A stretch of DNA of 64,000 nucleotides from DTU052 sp050951725 (GTDB lineage: Bacteria; Bacillota; Syntrophomonadia; Syntrophomonadales; DTU052): contig JBMNJO010000001.1 in the NCBI GenBank assembly GCA_050951725.1, forward strand, positions 1 to 64,000, given 5' to 3'. This document shows positions 17,584 to 25,601 of this stretch, piece by piece (the stretch's first letter is position 1; each line of letters starts with the position of its first letter). A program made the translations under genes and the position numbers. The notes beneath the pieces are model-generated. The model did no database searches, was not told the origin of the DNA, and worked only from the letters and a program-made list of their open reading frames with translations.

Positions 17584-17950
17584 AGAAGATTCCCCGATCT
17601 ACCGCCATCACAAAGTTTAAGAGAACAAAGCTTCATTTTGGCGGTAGAATGAGCTTTGGCAGAAAAATTGCGGCTTGAAACCGCCGGGCGGGTCGAGTTT
17701 ATTAGATAAACTATCCTTTACGCCGGAATATCATACTCCTGTGCTCAATGAGCCGGCAAGGGAACTGTTGCGATAACGCCTGGGCGGAGACATTCTTCAG
17801 CACCACAAAATGCTTTTTGAATCCTCAGGGCACGTAGAGTGCGCGGTATTGGTAACGTAACATATCGAGGGATAGAAAAAAGGTTGTAACCTTGAATAGC
17901 AGAACGGCTATCCGTTGAACCACACCCCTTATCGGCTGCGAATTTCTACA
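17584..17950. other. Intergenic region with an inverted repeat
   Basis: About 370 bases between the YeiH-like gene and the MBL hydrolase, both on the minus strand. CTACCGCCA at 17599-17607 pairs with TGGCGGTAG at 17639-17647, 15 bases upstream of the YeiH start; it could be an operator or a leader hairpin. Nothing else was recognised. Confidence 0.4.
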
Positions 17951-18727
17951 TCATCTATTTCTCCTGATTTCCGACGAAAAAAGGAACATGCGGTTAACGC
18001 TGGTAGCCCATTCCGGTTGCGGGGCCAGTAACTTGCTGCACATGTGCTCGAATATGGCCTTCGAATTATCCGTCGAAATGGGGTCACCGTGGGCGAGAAT
18101 GATGGTTCTGGCATCGTATTGGGCCAATCTCTGTAAGGATTTCTCGGCTTTCTCCGGGAATAAAATCGGTACCGGCAATAGGTACTTCCCTTTGAGATGG
18201 CAGATGTAATCCGCCGGATAAAGCATCTTTTCCTGCTCATGGTACAGGGCCACATCATGAGTGGTGTGGCCGGCGATCAGCAGGACCCGCCAATCCTCAA
18301 AATAAGGAAGAGTCATTTCGTCCTGCAGATAGAAATCCGGGCGCACCATGCGGCTGAAAAAGATTCCCTTGCCGCTCTTTCCGGTATGTACCAGGGCCCT
18401 CCGGGTCAAATAGCAGTCGATTATATGCTGTATGGCCCCGCCCGGGCCGGCATACCACCGGTCGATATGGGGAGAAGCGGCCAAAGGGATGCCGTATTTT
18501 TTGCGCAACACTACTGCGCTGCCGGCATGGTCAGGATGAAGGTGGGTAACAACCAACAGCTTGATGTCCGCCGGTGAACGGCCGATAGCACGGAAATAGG
18601 CTTCGATGCGACCGATATCGGTACGGAGGCCGCAATCGAGCATCAAAAAGCCATTCTCGTATTCCAAGAGATAAATGTTGGACATGTATCCCTCGATTAG
18701 ATGAATCTTAAATGACGCATTATCCAA
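17951..18727 (-). CDS. MBL-fold metallohydrolase
   Basis: A 258-residue protein with the metallo-beta-lactamase fold signature HLHPDH (about residues 62-67), a later GHTTHD, an aspartate in LYPADY and AHGDP near the C-terminus, which together provide the usual set of metal ligands. It is likely to hydrolyse a thioester, lactone or similar bond; the substrate is not evident. It starts with TTG at 18727 and has only a weak ribosome binding site; a methionine at residue 15 is an alternative. It is not obviously in an operon. It is one of three MBL-fold hydrolases in the window, all divergent from one another. Confidence 0.82.
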   Translation of the reverse strand: MDNASFKIHLIEGYMSNIYLLEYENGFLMLDCGLRTDIGRIEAYFRAIGRSPADIKLLVVTHLHPDHAGSAVVLRKKYGIPLAASPHIDRWYAGPGGAIQHIIDCYLTRRALVHTGKSGKGIFFSRMVRPDFYLQDEMTLPYFEDWRVLLIAGHTTHDVALYHEQEKMLYPADYICHLKGKYLLPVPILFPEKAEKSLQRLAQYDARTIILAHGDPISTDNSKAIFEHMCSKLLAPQPEWATSVNRMFLFSSEIRRNR

Positions 18728-18850
18728 AACAAATCACTTCGTTAAAAGATTTGAACGACTGGATAAAGTGGCCTGAATTCAATCTAAAAAGCTGGTGCCA
18801 ACACCAATCCGTACGATATTTTGAAGACGATTAATATTACGCTGAAATAC

Positions 18851-20005
18851 CTACTTGCAGCTTTTTAAGTAAACTTCCAGACGATCCAGCCCTTCTTTGA
18901 TATTGCTCAGGGAATTGGCATAAGAAAAACGAATATAACCTTCGCAGTTGGCTCCGAAATCGATACCTGGAGTTACTGCTACTTTGGCCTGTTCCAGGAT
19001 TTTAAAAGCCAGGTCATACGAGTCGTTGGTATACTCTTTTACATTGGCCAGGGCATAGAAAGCTCCGCTGGGATCATGCCGGGTGGCTATACCCATTTGT
19101 TTAAGGCGCTCCAGTAAATATAAGCGGCGCTGGTTGTAGATCCCCAGCATCTCCTGCACTTCCTTATCGCAATCCCGCAGAGCGGCTATACCGCCTTCCT
19201 GGGCAAAGGATGATGCACATATAAAAAGGTTTTGCTGCATTATCTGCATGGACCGGATATACTCAGGGGGAGCAATGACATATCCCAGGCGCCAGCCGGT
19301 CATAGCGTACAGCTTGGAAAAACCGTTGATGACAAACGCCCGATCGGTAAATTCGAGAATACTATGCTCTTCACCTTCGTAAATCAGCCCATTATATATC
19401 TCATCTGATATTATAAATTGGTCCAAACCTGCCAGGGACTCGAGCTCGCTCCTGCTGAATACGCTTCCGGTAGGATTGCTGGGGGAGTTCACCATGATGG
19501 CCCTGGTCAGCGGGCTTATATGCTTTTTTATGTCCGCCGGGCGGTATTTGAACGCATCTTCCTCGTTTACGGGCATGAATACCGGCTGCCCATCCACATA
19601 ACGGATAAAATTCGGGTAGCAGGCGTAATAGGGGTCCGGGAGGATAATCTCTTCGCCTCGCTCCAGAAGCGCGGAGAACACCAGGAGCATCCCCGGAGAG
19701 GTGCCGGAAGTTACAATAACCTGTTCAGGCGAGATCTCAACCCGGTACTTTTTCCAGTAATAACGAGCTATCTCTTCCCGCAGGGTAATTTTGCCCAGGC
19801 TATGCGTGTAATGGGTGTCATTCTGTTTAATCGCTCGCAAAGCGGCTTCTTTAACCGGTTCGGGGGTATCAAAATCCGGTTCTCCAATCTCCAGGTGGAT
19901 GATATCCTCACCTTGGGCGGCCATGGACTGAGCTTTTTCCAGCACTTCCATGACAATAAAGGGTGACAGTTGTTGGGCCCGGGAGGACGACAAATACTTA
20001 TTCAT
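18851..20005 (-). CDS. PLP-dependent class I aminotransferase
   Basis: Aminotransferase of the aspartate/aromatic class I/II fold, 384 residues. The PLP-binding lysine lies in NGFSKLYAMTGWRLGY (about residue 232), with the upstream SPSNPTGS and IISDEIYNGL segments that contact the cofactor. It probably converts an amino acid and a 2-oxo acid, but the exact substrate cannot be assigned. The ATG at 20005 (MNKYLSSS) has GAGG nine bases upstream; an ATG at 20011 is also possible. A six-codon leader reading frame ends at an ATGA overlap with the start. It is a single minus-strand gene. Confidence 0.9.
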   Translation of the reverse strand: MNKYLSSSRAQQLSPFIVMEVLEKAQSMAAQGEDIIHLEIGEPDFDTPEPVKEAALRAIKQNDTHYTHSLGKITLREEIARYYWKKYRVEISPEQVIVTSGTSPGMLLVFSALLERGEEIILPDPYYACYPNFIRYVDGQPVFMPVNEEDAFKYRPADIKKHISPLTRAIMVNSPSNPTGSVFSRSELESLAGLDQFIISDEIYNGLIYEGEEHSILEFTDRAFVINGFSKLYAMTGWRLGYVIAPPEYIRSMQIMQQNLFICASSFAQEGGIAALRDCDKEVQEMLGIYNQRRLYLLERLKQMGIATRHDPSGAFYALANVKEYTNDSYDLAFKILEQAKVAVTPGIDFGANCEGYIRFSYANSLSNIKEGLDRLEVYLKSCK

Positions 20006-20022
20006 GACCATAATCCTCGCAT
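20002..20022 (-). promoter_or_regulatory. Possible six-codon leader ORF before the aminotransferase
   Basis: On the minus strand, ATG at 20022-20020 is preceded by AGGAGA at ideal spacing and encodes MRGLWS, ending in a TGA that overlaps the ATG of the aminotransferase (ATGA). This could couple translation of the main gene to a leader peptide. It is seen in one sequence only and may be chance. Confidence 0.3.
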
Positions 20023-20312
20023 TTAAATCTCCTATAATTCTCGCATATCAAGATCAGATTGGAAATAGGAGATGGCTTAGATGGTATTTGCCCGTTTGCG
20101 GTCAAGCCTGGTGCGGCAATTTATCTGGATGTTTGATGCAGTGTGTCCCAGTGCAGGTTAGGAAAACAGCAATGTTGAACTATTAATAAAAGCATTTGAA
20201 GGTCACTCATTCAGCAAACTGTTAAGCGTATTAAACAGGTATTTCAGCGACACACTAACACCGGCATCGTGCGGTGAAAAGTAAAGCGAGAAGCAAAAGG
20301 GAGTGATACTTT
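20006..20312. other. Divergent intergenic region
   Basis: About 300 bases between the minus-strand aminotransferase and the plus-strand DUF2200 gene. It must contain the start signals of both genes. The leader frame at 20002-20022 and the ribosome binding site AAGGGAG before 20313 are visible. No other feature was recognised. Confidence 0.4.
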
Positions 20313-20663
20313 ATGACCAACAACCGCGTATACAAGATGGCGTTTTCGAAAGTCTACCCGCTGCTCGTCCAAAAGGCGGAGCGCAAAGGGCGCACCAAAG
20401 CTGAGGTTGATGCTGTGATCTGCTGGCTGACGGGGTATGACGATTCTGGTTTGCAAGCGCAAATTGAAAAAAATATCGATTACGAAACCTTCTTTAGCGA
20501 AGCCCCGCAGATCAACCCGAACGCCGCCAAAATATCCGGTGTGATTTGCGGACATCGCGTCGAGAAAATCGAAGAGCCTCTGATGCAGAAAATCCGTTGG
20601 CTTGACAAACTGGTTGACGAACTGGCAAAAGGCAAGCCCATGGAGAAGGTTTTGAGGAGTTAA
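20313..20663 (+). CDS. DUF2200 family protein
   Basis: A 116-residue protein that matches the DUF2200 family from end to end: it begins NNRVYKMAFSKVYPLLVQKA, has the DAVICWLTGY segment near residue 38 and the ICGHRVEKIEEPLMQKIRWLDKL region in the second half. The function is unknown; it is a compact, soluble, mostly helical protein found as a single gene in many bacteria. A GGGAG ribosome binding site precedes the ATG. It stands between a divergent aminotransferase and the cell-wall amidase, and no operon link is evident. Confidence 0.85.
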   Translation: MTNNRVYKMAFSKVYPLLVQKAERKGRTKAEVDAVICWLTGYDDSGLQAQIEKNIDYETFFSEAPQINPNAAKISGVICGHRVEKIEEPLMQKIRWLDKLVDELAKGKPMEKVLRS

Positions 20664-20802
20664 AGCCGGTTCTGGAACATGGTGAATAGCCTTGAAATGG
20701 ACCAGGCAAAACATTCCCAGTTATCCCATCGGCTTTAGCTTCCGTTAATTACCAGGTTTTTGGGGCAGGATTCAGCGGTATATTGTTGAATTATGGAATG
20801 TC

Positions 20803-22071
20803 ATGAAAAATACTACTCGCTTACATATCCTCAAAAATCTATGGCTGGTTTTGCTGATAATTTCTGCTTTCGTTATAGGACCATGGCTTCCACCTGCTTC
20901 TGCGGCCACAAGCTCCCCGCGGGTTATCCTTAATGGAGAACAGCTGGAGTTTGAAGTCGCGCCAATTATTATTAATTCCCGTACCATGGTTCCATTACGG
21001 AGTATATTTGAAGCCATGGGAGCCGATGTCTACTGGGACGCCAATAGCCGTGTTGTTACCGCCAGCAAGGGCGCTATCGCAGTCATATTGCCGATTAACT
21101 CGAGTGCCGCGGTGGTAAATGGCAACCCCTGCATCCTGGATGCTCCTCCCCGGATAGTAAATGGTCGAACCTTGGCGCCGCTCCGTTTAGTGGGTGAAGC
21201 CTTTGGCGGCAGGGTCAGTTGGGACAGCAAAACCAAGACCGTCTATATAGACAATGCTTCAGTGGAGAAACCGGCAGCGGTAAAGATAAATGCTGACCAG
21301 GTTAATCTGAGAAATGGACCTTCAACGCTTACCGCGACGGTAGGCCGTGCTCTTTCAGGTGAAGTATTTGAAGTCCTGGACGAACAGGATGGCTGGTTTC
21401 AGGTCAGCCGCGGGAGCACAACGGCTTGGGTAGCGGGTTGGCTGGTGGCAGCCATTTCCGACGAAGGTACACCCGATCCTGAACCGCAGCCCCAGGAAAA
21501 AATAGTAGTTCTGGATGCCGGACACGGGGGTTTCGATCCTGGTGCCTGCGGAAAAACCCTTCAGGAAAAAGATGTTAACCTGGCAATAACTAAGCGGGTG
21601 GGGGACTTGCTGGAGCAAAAGGGCATTACGGTTGTGTATACTCGTGAGGTTGACAATTTTGTCGGTCTGGAAGAACGCAGTCACATGGCTAATCAGTTAA
21701 ACGCCAGTCTTTTTGTGTCAATACATAATAACGCCAGTGAGCGGTCATCCATATCCGGAACCGAAACTTATTTCTATGCTCCGGCCAGTAATCCAGACCT
21801 TTTCGCTCAGCGTGATGAGAGGATCAGGTTAGCCACGGCCATACAGACAGAACTGGTTTCCAGGCTGTCAAGAATTGACCGCGGGGTGAAGGAATCCAAT
21901 TTGTCGGTTTTAAGAAACACGCTGATGCCTTCGGCATTGGTTGAGGTAGCTTTTATAAGCAATCCCACCGAAGAAGCTCTACTGCAAAGCCAGGATTTTG
22001 TAAGTCGAGCAGCACTGGGCATTGCCAACGGCATAGTCGCTTTCATGAATTCTGATTCCCCTGGGGTTTGA
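20803..22071 (+). CDS. N-acetylmuramoyl-L-alanine amidase, secreted
   Basis: Secreted cell-wall hydrolase of 422 residues that cuts the bond between muramic acid and the stem peptide. Order of parts: signal peptide (1-35, ending near PPASAA), a copper-amine-oxidase-N-like repeat domain (about 38-145, with VPLRSIFEAMGADVYWD and APLRLVGEAFGG), an SH3b domain (about 155-215), a proline linker, then an Amidase_3 catalytic domain (230-420). Zinc and catalytic residues are visible in DAGHGG, LQEKD, SIHNNA and LVEVAFISN. A terminator hairpin follows at 22118. The domain set is common in Clostridia. Confidence 0.93.
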   Translation: MKNTTRLHILKNLWLVLLIISAFVIGPWLPPASAATSSPRVILNGEQLEFEVAPIIINSRTMVPLRSIFEAMGADVYWDANSRVVTASKGAIAVILPINSSAAVVNGNPCILDAPPRIVNGRTLAPLRLVGEAFGGRVSWDSKTKTVYIDNASVEKPAAVKINADQVNLRNGPSTLTATVGRALSGEVFEVLDEQDGWFQVSRGSTTAWVAGWLVAAISDEGTPDPEPQPQEKIVVLDAGHGGFDPGACGKTLQEKDVNLAITKRVGDLLEQKGITVVYTREVDNFVGLEERSHMANQLNASLFVSIHNNASERSSISGTETYFYAPASNPDLFAQRDERIRLATAIQTELVSRLSRIDRGVKESNLSVLRNTLMPSALVEVAFISNPTEEALLQSQDFVSRAALGIANGIVAFMNSDSPGV

Positions 22072-22117
22072 GGGTTACACTCTTGCGGACACAGTGCTAA
22101 ATCGAATATGGGAATAT

Positions 22118-22151
22118 AAGCCGATTAGGATGTAGATCTTAATCGGCTTTT
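22118..22151 (+). terminator. Rho-independent terminator after the amidase gene
   Basis: AAGCCGATTA (22118-22127) pairs with TAATCGGCTT (22140-22149), followed by a T-run. It lies 47 bases after the amidase stop. Confidence 0.8.
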
Positions 22152-22245
22152 CAACAGGTATAGGTAAATTGTGGCAGGAACCAGGGAAATATATGAAGAA
22201 GTCAGAAGCACCAGAGGGGGCTCCAATATCAGATGGAGGGATATT

Positions 22246-22611
22246 ATGGAAATAAGTACGATAAAAGCAAATGGCAGAGAAATTGCGATTATAAAAAGTG
22301 ATGAAATATTGATCGGGGATGTCCAGTCAGCCTTGGATTTTGTGGCCACCGTAAGATATGAAACTGGCTGTGATCGTATCATTTTGTATAAATCAGCGGT
22401 ATGTGAAGACTTCTTTGACTTAAAGACCAGACTCGCCGGGGAAATACTGCAAAAGTTTATTAATTACTATGTGAAGATAGCCATTATCGGGGATTTTACC
22501 AGGTATACCAGTAAGAGCCTCAAAGATTTTTTTTATGAGAGTAACCAAGGAAAGGATATATTTTTCCTGCCGGACGAAAAATCAGCCATCGAAAAGCTGA
22601 GTATGAATTAG
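22246..22611 (+). CDS. DUF4180 family protein
   Basis: A 121-residue protein resembling the DUF4180 family: a short, soluble alpha/beta protein with a DVQSALDFVATVRYETG block, and a central GDFTRYTSKSLKDFFYESN segment near the C-terminus. The function is unknown; it sometimes sits next to transcriptional regulators, but no regulator is adjacent here. The frame is open from 22171, but the ATG at 22246 has GGAGGG just upstream and matches the expected N-terminus (MEISTIKANGREIAII). It follows directly after the amidase terminator and is likely transcribed on its own. Confidence 0.78.
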   Translation: MEISTIKANGREIAIIKSDEILIGDVQSALDFVATVRYETGCDRIILYKSAVCEDFFDLKTRLAGEILQKFINYYVKIAIIGDFTRYTSKSLKDFFYESNQGKDIFFLPDEKSAIEKLSMN

Positions 22612-23001
22612 TAGTTGTTTCGATAACCCGATGGGGTTTTTGCTGGGGGACGATTCAAGAACCCCTAATACGGCCTTATCTGCTTGCCAAAGCCACGGTT
22701 AGGATAATACCGACCTTACATTCCTGACACAGCCCCGCCGTGACCGGGTTCAACCATCTGGGAGCGACTGACAGGCCTATTATTTTCACAATAATAGATG
22801 CTATGATAATAACACCAGAACAAAATATTACTATGCTATCTATAACGCCTGATTTTGAAAGAGTATTGGACGCTCTGGAGCGGGAACTGTAGGCTGGTGA
22901 TCAGTCACAAGAGGTTGATTCGGGAATACCAGGGGGGTGTAACAACAACCGTTAATAAGACCGGACCGGTACACAGCGGAATCGATTAGCTCGGAGGTTA
23001 A
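22612..23001. other. Intergenic region before the molybdopterin oxidoreductase
   Basis: About 390 bases with no convincing gene. A short frame from ATG 22803 to TAG 22890-22892 could encode 29 residues (MIITPEQNITMLSITPDFER, then VLDALEREL) but has no ribosome binding site. A small hairpin (CTATTAT with ATAATAG) lies near 22780-22800. No known riboswitch was recognised, though a molybdenum-cofactor leader would be plausible here. Confidence 0.4.
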
Positions 23002-25263
23002 ATGAGGAGAGGAGATGTTCGGGTGGAGGTATGGAAAAAGGCTAGCTGCATGCTCTGTTCCCTTAACTGTGGGCTGGAGATGAAAATCGAAGACAACCGG
23101 ATAGTGAAGGTTCGCGGTGACAAGAGCAATCTGCGCAGCCAGGGTTACTGCTGCCGCAAGGGACTTAACATAGCTCATTACCAGAATAATGCCGACCGGC
23201 TGCTCTATCCTATGAAGAAGGTCAACGGTAAACATGAAAGGATCAGCTGGGACCAGGCGATCAGTGAAATAAGCACTAAGCTTTTGGCTATCAAAGAGGC
23301 CTACGGACCCAAAGCCATCTCGTACATGGGCGGTGGGGCCCTGGGCGGGCAGATGCAGGTGGGAGTGGGTCTGCGCCTGCTGGGGGCCCTGGGATCCCGC
23401 TACTATTATTCCTCCCTGGCCCAGGAGTTCTCCAACAGTTTCTGGGTCGAAGGCCGAATATGCGGCCGGCAGGGTGTGATCAGTGTACCGGATGTACATC
23501 ATGCGGATACGGTGGTCGCCTGGGGTTGGAATGGCTGGCTCAGTCATCAGCACCAGCGTGCCCGTGAGCTGATCAAGGATCTGAAGAATGATCCCAACCG
23601 CAGACTTATCGTCATTGATCCCCGCCGTTCGGAAACCGCCGAACGATCGGATATTCATCTGCCCATTCGGCCAGGGACGGATGCCATGCTGCTCAAGGCC
23701 ATGATCCGCATCGTGCTGGATAACAACTGGCAGGATACCGCTTTTATTGAGGCCCATGTCAACGGCCTGGAGGAGGTACTGCCTCTATTCGATGGGTTCG
23801 ATGCCCGCCGGGCGGTGGAGGAAGTCTGCCGTCTGGACTATGATACGGTAGTCGAGGTAACCCGTCTGATCGCCAAGACCAAATCCTGCATCCATCAGGA
23901 TCTGGGCATCTATATGAACCGCAATTCCACCATCAACAACTATATGATCCACATCCTGCGGGCCATCTGTGGGCGATACTGTGTTGAGGGCGGACAGATC
24001 TATCCGGCAAGTCTCTACCCCATGGGGAGCCACAGCGATGAGCGTGATCCCAAGACCTGGCGTACGGTAAAGCACAATGCATTCCCGGTTTGCGGCGTTT
24101 TCGCGCCGGCCATTTTCCCGGAAGAGGTCTTGAACGACCATCCCGAACGGCTGCGGGCCTTGATCGTCAGCGCCTGCAACCCGCTGCGGGCCTATCCCGA
24201 CACCAAAGCCTACGAAGAGGCCTTTGCGGCCCTGGAACTGTCAGTCTGCCTGGAGGTGGCTTACAGTGAAACCGCCCAGGCCTGCGACTATGTATTGCCC
24301 TGCCTCAGCTATTTGGAATCGTTCGACGCGACCAACTTTTCTTCCAGCTACCCGGAGGCGTTTTTCCAGCTGCGGCAGCCGGTGGTGGAACCAATCAGTG
24401 ATGAATGTAAAGAAGGGGCCGCCATTCTGCTGGAGCTCGCCAAAGCCATGGGCTTTCTGCCTAAGCTGCCGGAATCACTCTATGAGGTCGGTCGGCAGGG
24501 TATCACTGCGTACCTGGGTGCATTGAACCGGTTCGTCAAAGAAAACCCGGCGTATGCACGGATGATGCCCCTGATCATGGCCGAGACTCTGGGCCATGCG
24601 CTCGGCTCCGTCAACCAGGCGATGGTTGTGGGACTCCTGGTCAACAGCAGTAAAGCCTTCAAAGCCGGGGCAGTTGCCATGGGCTATCCAGCAGATTTCA
24701 CCATGATCGAGGCTATGTTCAAGGACATCCTGGCACATCCCCAGGGGCTGATACTGTCGAAGTTCCAGGAAGACAATTTCAGCATGCTCAAGACCGAAGA
24801 CAAAAAACTGGCTATAAAAATCGAAGAACTGCTGGAGCCGGTCAGAGCGGCTACTATCGAAACCGAACTGGCCGCGTTGAAGATGCCCGACGAGTTCCCG
24901 ATGATTCTTCATTCGGGACTTCATGTGGAGACCAACATCAACAGCACCCTGCGCAACCCGGAATGGAACAAAACCCGGGGTCGGACCACTCTGCTGGTCC
25001 ATGAAGCTGACGCCGCTCGCCTGGGGGTTGCTGATGGGGAGATGGTGCGGGTCACCACCATAGCTTCCTCGGTGGAGATCCCGGTTGAAATCAGTCCGCG
25101 GGCTGCCATTGGCTGCGTTTATATCCCCCACGGCGGCGGCCTGGTATATGACGGGAAGAAATACGGCGTCAATGTCAACGAACTGGTGAAGACCACGGAC
25201 CGCGATGAGATGGGCACGCCCATGCACCGGCGTATACCCTGCCGGGTGGAGAAGATCGCGTAA
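23002..25263 (+). CDS. Molybdopterin-dependent oxidoreductase (DMSO reductase/formate dehydrogenase family)
   Basis: A 753-residue catalytic subunit of the molybdopterin-bis-MGD oxidoreductase superfamily. The N-terminal Fe-S motif is CMLCSLNC followed by CC at about residues 49-50. A VVAWGWNGWLSHQHQRARE block and an IVIDPRRSETAERSDIHLPI block bind the pterin, and the C-terminal MGD-binding domain (about 640-753) has the typical ADGEMVRV and PHGGG segments. There is no twin-arginine signal, so it is cytoplasmic. Cys in GRICGRQG may be the metal ligand. No Fe-S or membrane partner subunits are adjacent, which is unusual for the family. Starts after GGAGG at 22993. Confidence 0.9.
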   Translation: MRRGDVRVEVWKKASCMLCSLNCGLEMKIEDNRIVKVRGDKSNLRSQGYCCRKGLNIAHYQNNADRLLYPMKKVNGKHERISWDQAISEISTKLLAIKEAYGPKAISYMGGGALGGQMQVGVGLRLLGALGSRYYYSSLAQEFSNSFWVEGRICGRQGVISVPDVHHADTVVAWGWNGWLSHQHQRARELIKDLKNDPNRRLIVIDPRRSETAERSDIHLPIRPGTDAMLLKAMIRIVLDNNWQDTAFIEAHVNGLEEVLPLFDGFDARRAVEEVCRLDYDTVVEVTRLIAKTKSCIHQDLGIYMNRNSTINNYMIHILRAICGRYCVEGGQIYPASLYPMGSHSDERDPKTWRTVKHNAFPVCGVFAPAIFPEEVLNDHPERLRALIVSACNPLRAYPDTKAYEEAFAALELSVCLEVAYSETAQACDYVLPCLSYLESFDATNFSSSYPEAFFQLRQPVVEPISDECKEGAAILLELAKAMGFLPKLPESLYEVGRQGITAYLGALNRFVKENPAYARMMPLIMAETLGHALGSVNQAMVVGLLVNSSKAFKAGAVAMGYPADFTMIEAMFKDILAHPQGLILSKFQEDNFSMLKTEDKKLAIKIEELLEPVRAATIETELAALKMPDEFPMILHSGLHVETNINSTLRNPEWNKTRGRTTLLVHEADAARLGVADGEMVRVTTIASSVEIPVEISPRAAIGCVYIPHGGGLVYDGKKYGVNVNELVKTTDRDEMGTPMHRRIPCRVEKIA

Positions 25264-25306
25264 CCGGTAATGTGAATACCAAATGATCGTCAAGCAAAAA
25301 CATGGG

Positions 25307-25332
25307 AACCCCCTGCAAAACAGGGGGTTTTT
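25307..25332 (+). terminator. Rho-independent terminator
   Basis: AACCCCCTG (25307-25315) pairs with CAGGGGGTT (25321-25329), followed by TTT. It ends the molybdopterin oxidoreductase unit. Confidence 0.9.
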
Positions 25333-25357
25333 CCTCGATATCACCTAATACTTCTTT

Positions 25358-25431
25358 GATTCCCCCTGCGAAGTCTGGCGAAAAATATTTATCATTCAAA
25401 CCTACGAATTATCACTTTTCGCGGGGGAATC
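25358..25431 (-). repeat. Palindromic element, 74-bp mini copy
   Basis: It starts GATTCCCCCTGCGAA and ends TTTTCGCGGGGGAATC, the same terminal inverted repeats as the 270-bp copies at 51756 and 60735. On the minus strand it reads like the first 65 bases of the copy at 60735 (through TTCGCCAGACTT) closed directly by the opposite terminus, so the core is missing. Confidence 0.8.
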
Positions 25432-25601
25432 TTCTTTATATTAATATCGAACCGGGCAACGCCTGATAGCATGAGCCAAAGGGAACAATGAATCTCAATG
25501 TTTGTACTCGGGAGAAAAGAATACAGTGTGCATGGAGACCCCTCGTTGAGGTATACTGGTTATGATTGAGATTTTTTTGGCTAACGTAGGAGGAATTTGT
25601 T

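Larger units (their letters stand above)
25264..25601. other. Intergenic region with terminator and mini palindromic element
   Basis: About 340 bases. It holds the terminator at 25307 and the 74-bp mini copy of the palindromic element (25358-25431). The rest is the upstream region of the Na/Pi symporter gene, with a possible -10 box TATACT near 25552. Confidence 0.6.

Noticed and set aside
22803..22892. 29-codon open frame before the molybdopterin oxidoreductase
   Set aside because: No ribosome binding site and no family resemblance; listed only in the intergenic description.
22612..23001. Possible molybdenum-cofactor riboswitch before the molybdopterin oxidoreductase
   Set aside because: The region has no recognisable consensus blocks of that RNA family; a covariance search would be needed.
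24475..25344. Long minus-strand open frame opposite the molybdopterin oxidoreductase gene
   Set aside because: It is a shadow of the well-supported plus-strand gene and shows no protein family features.
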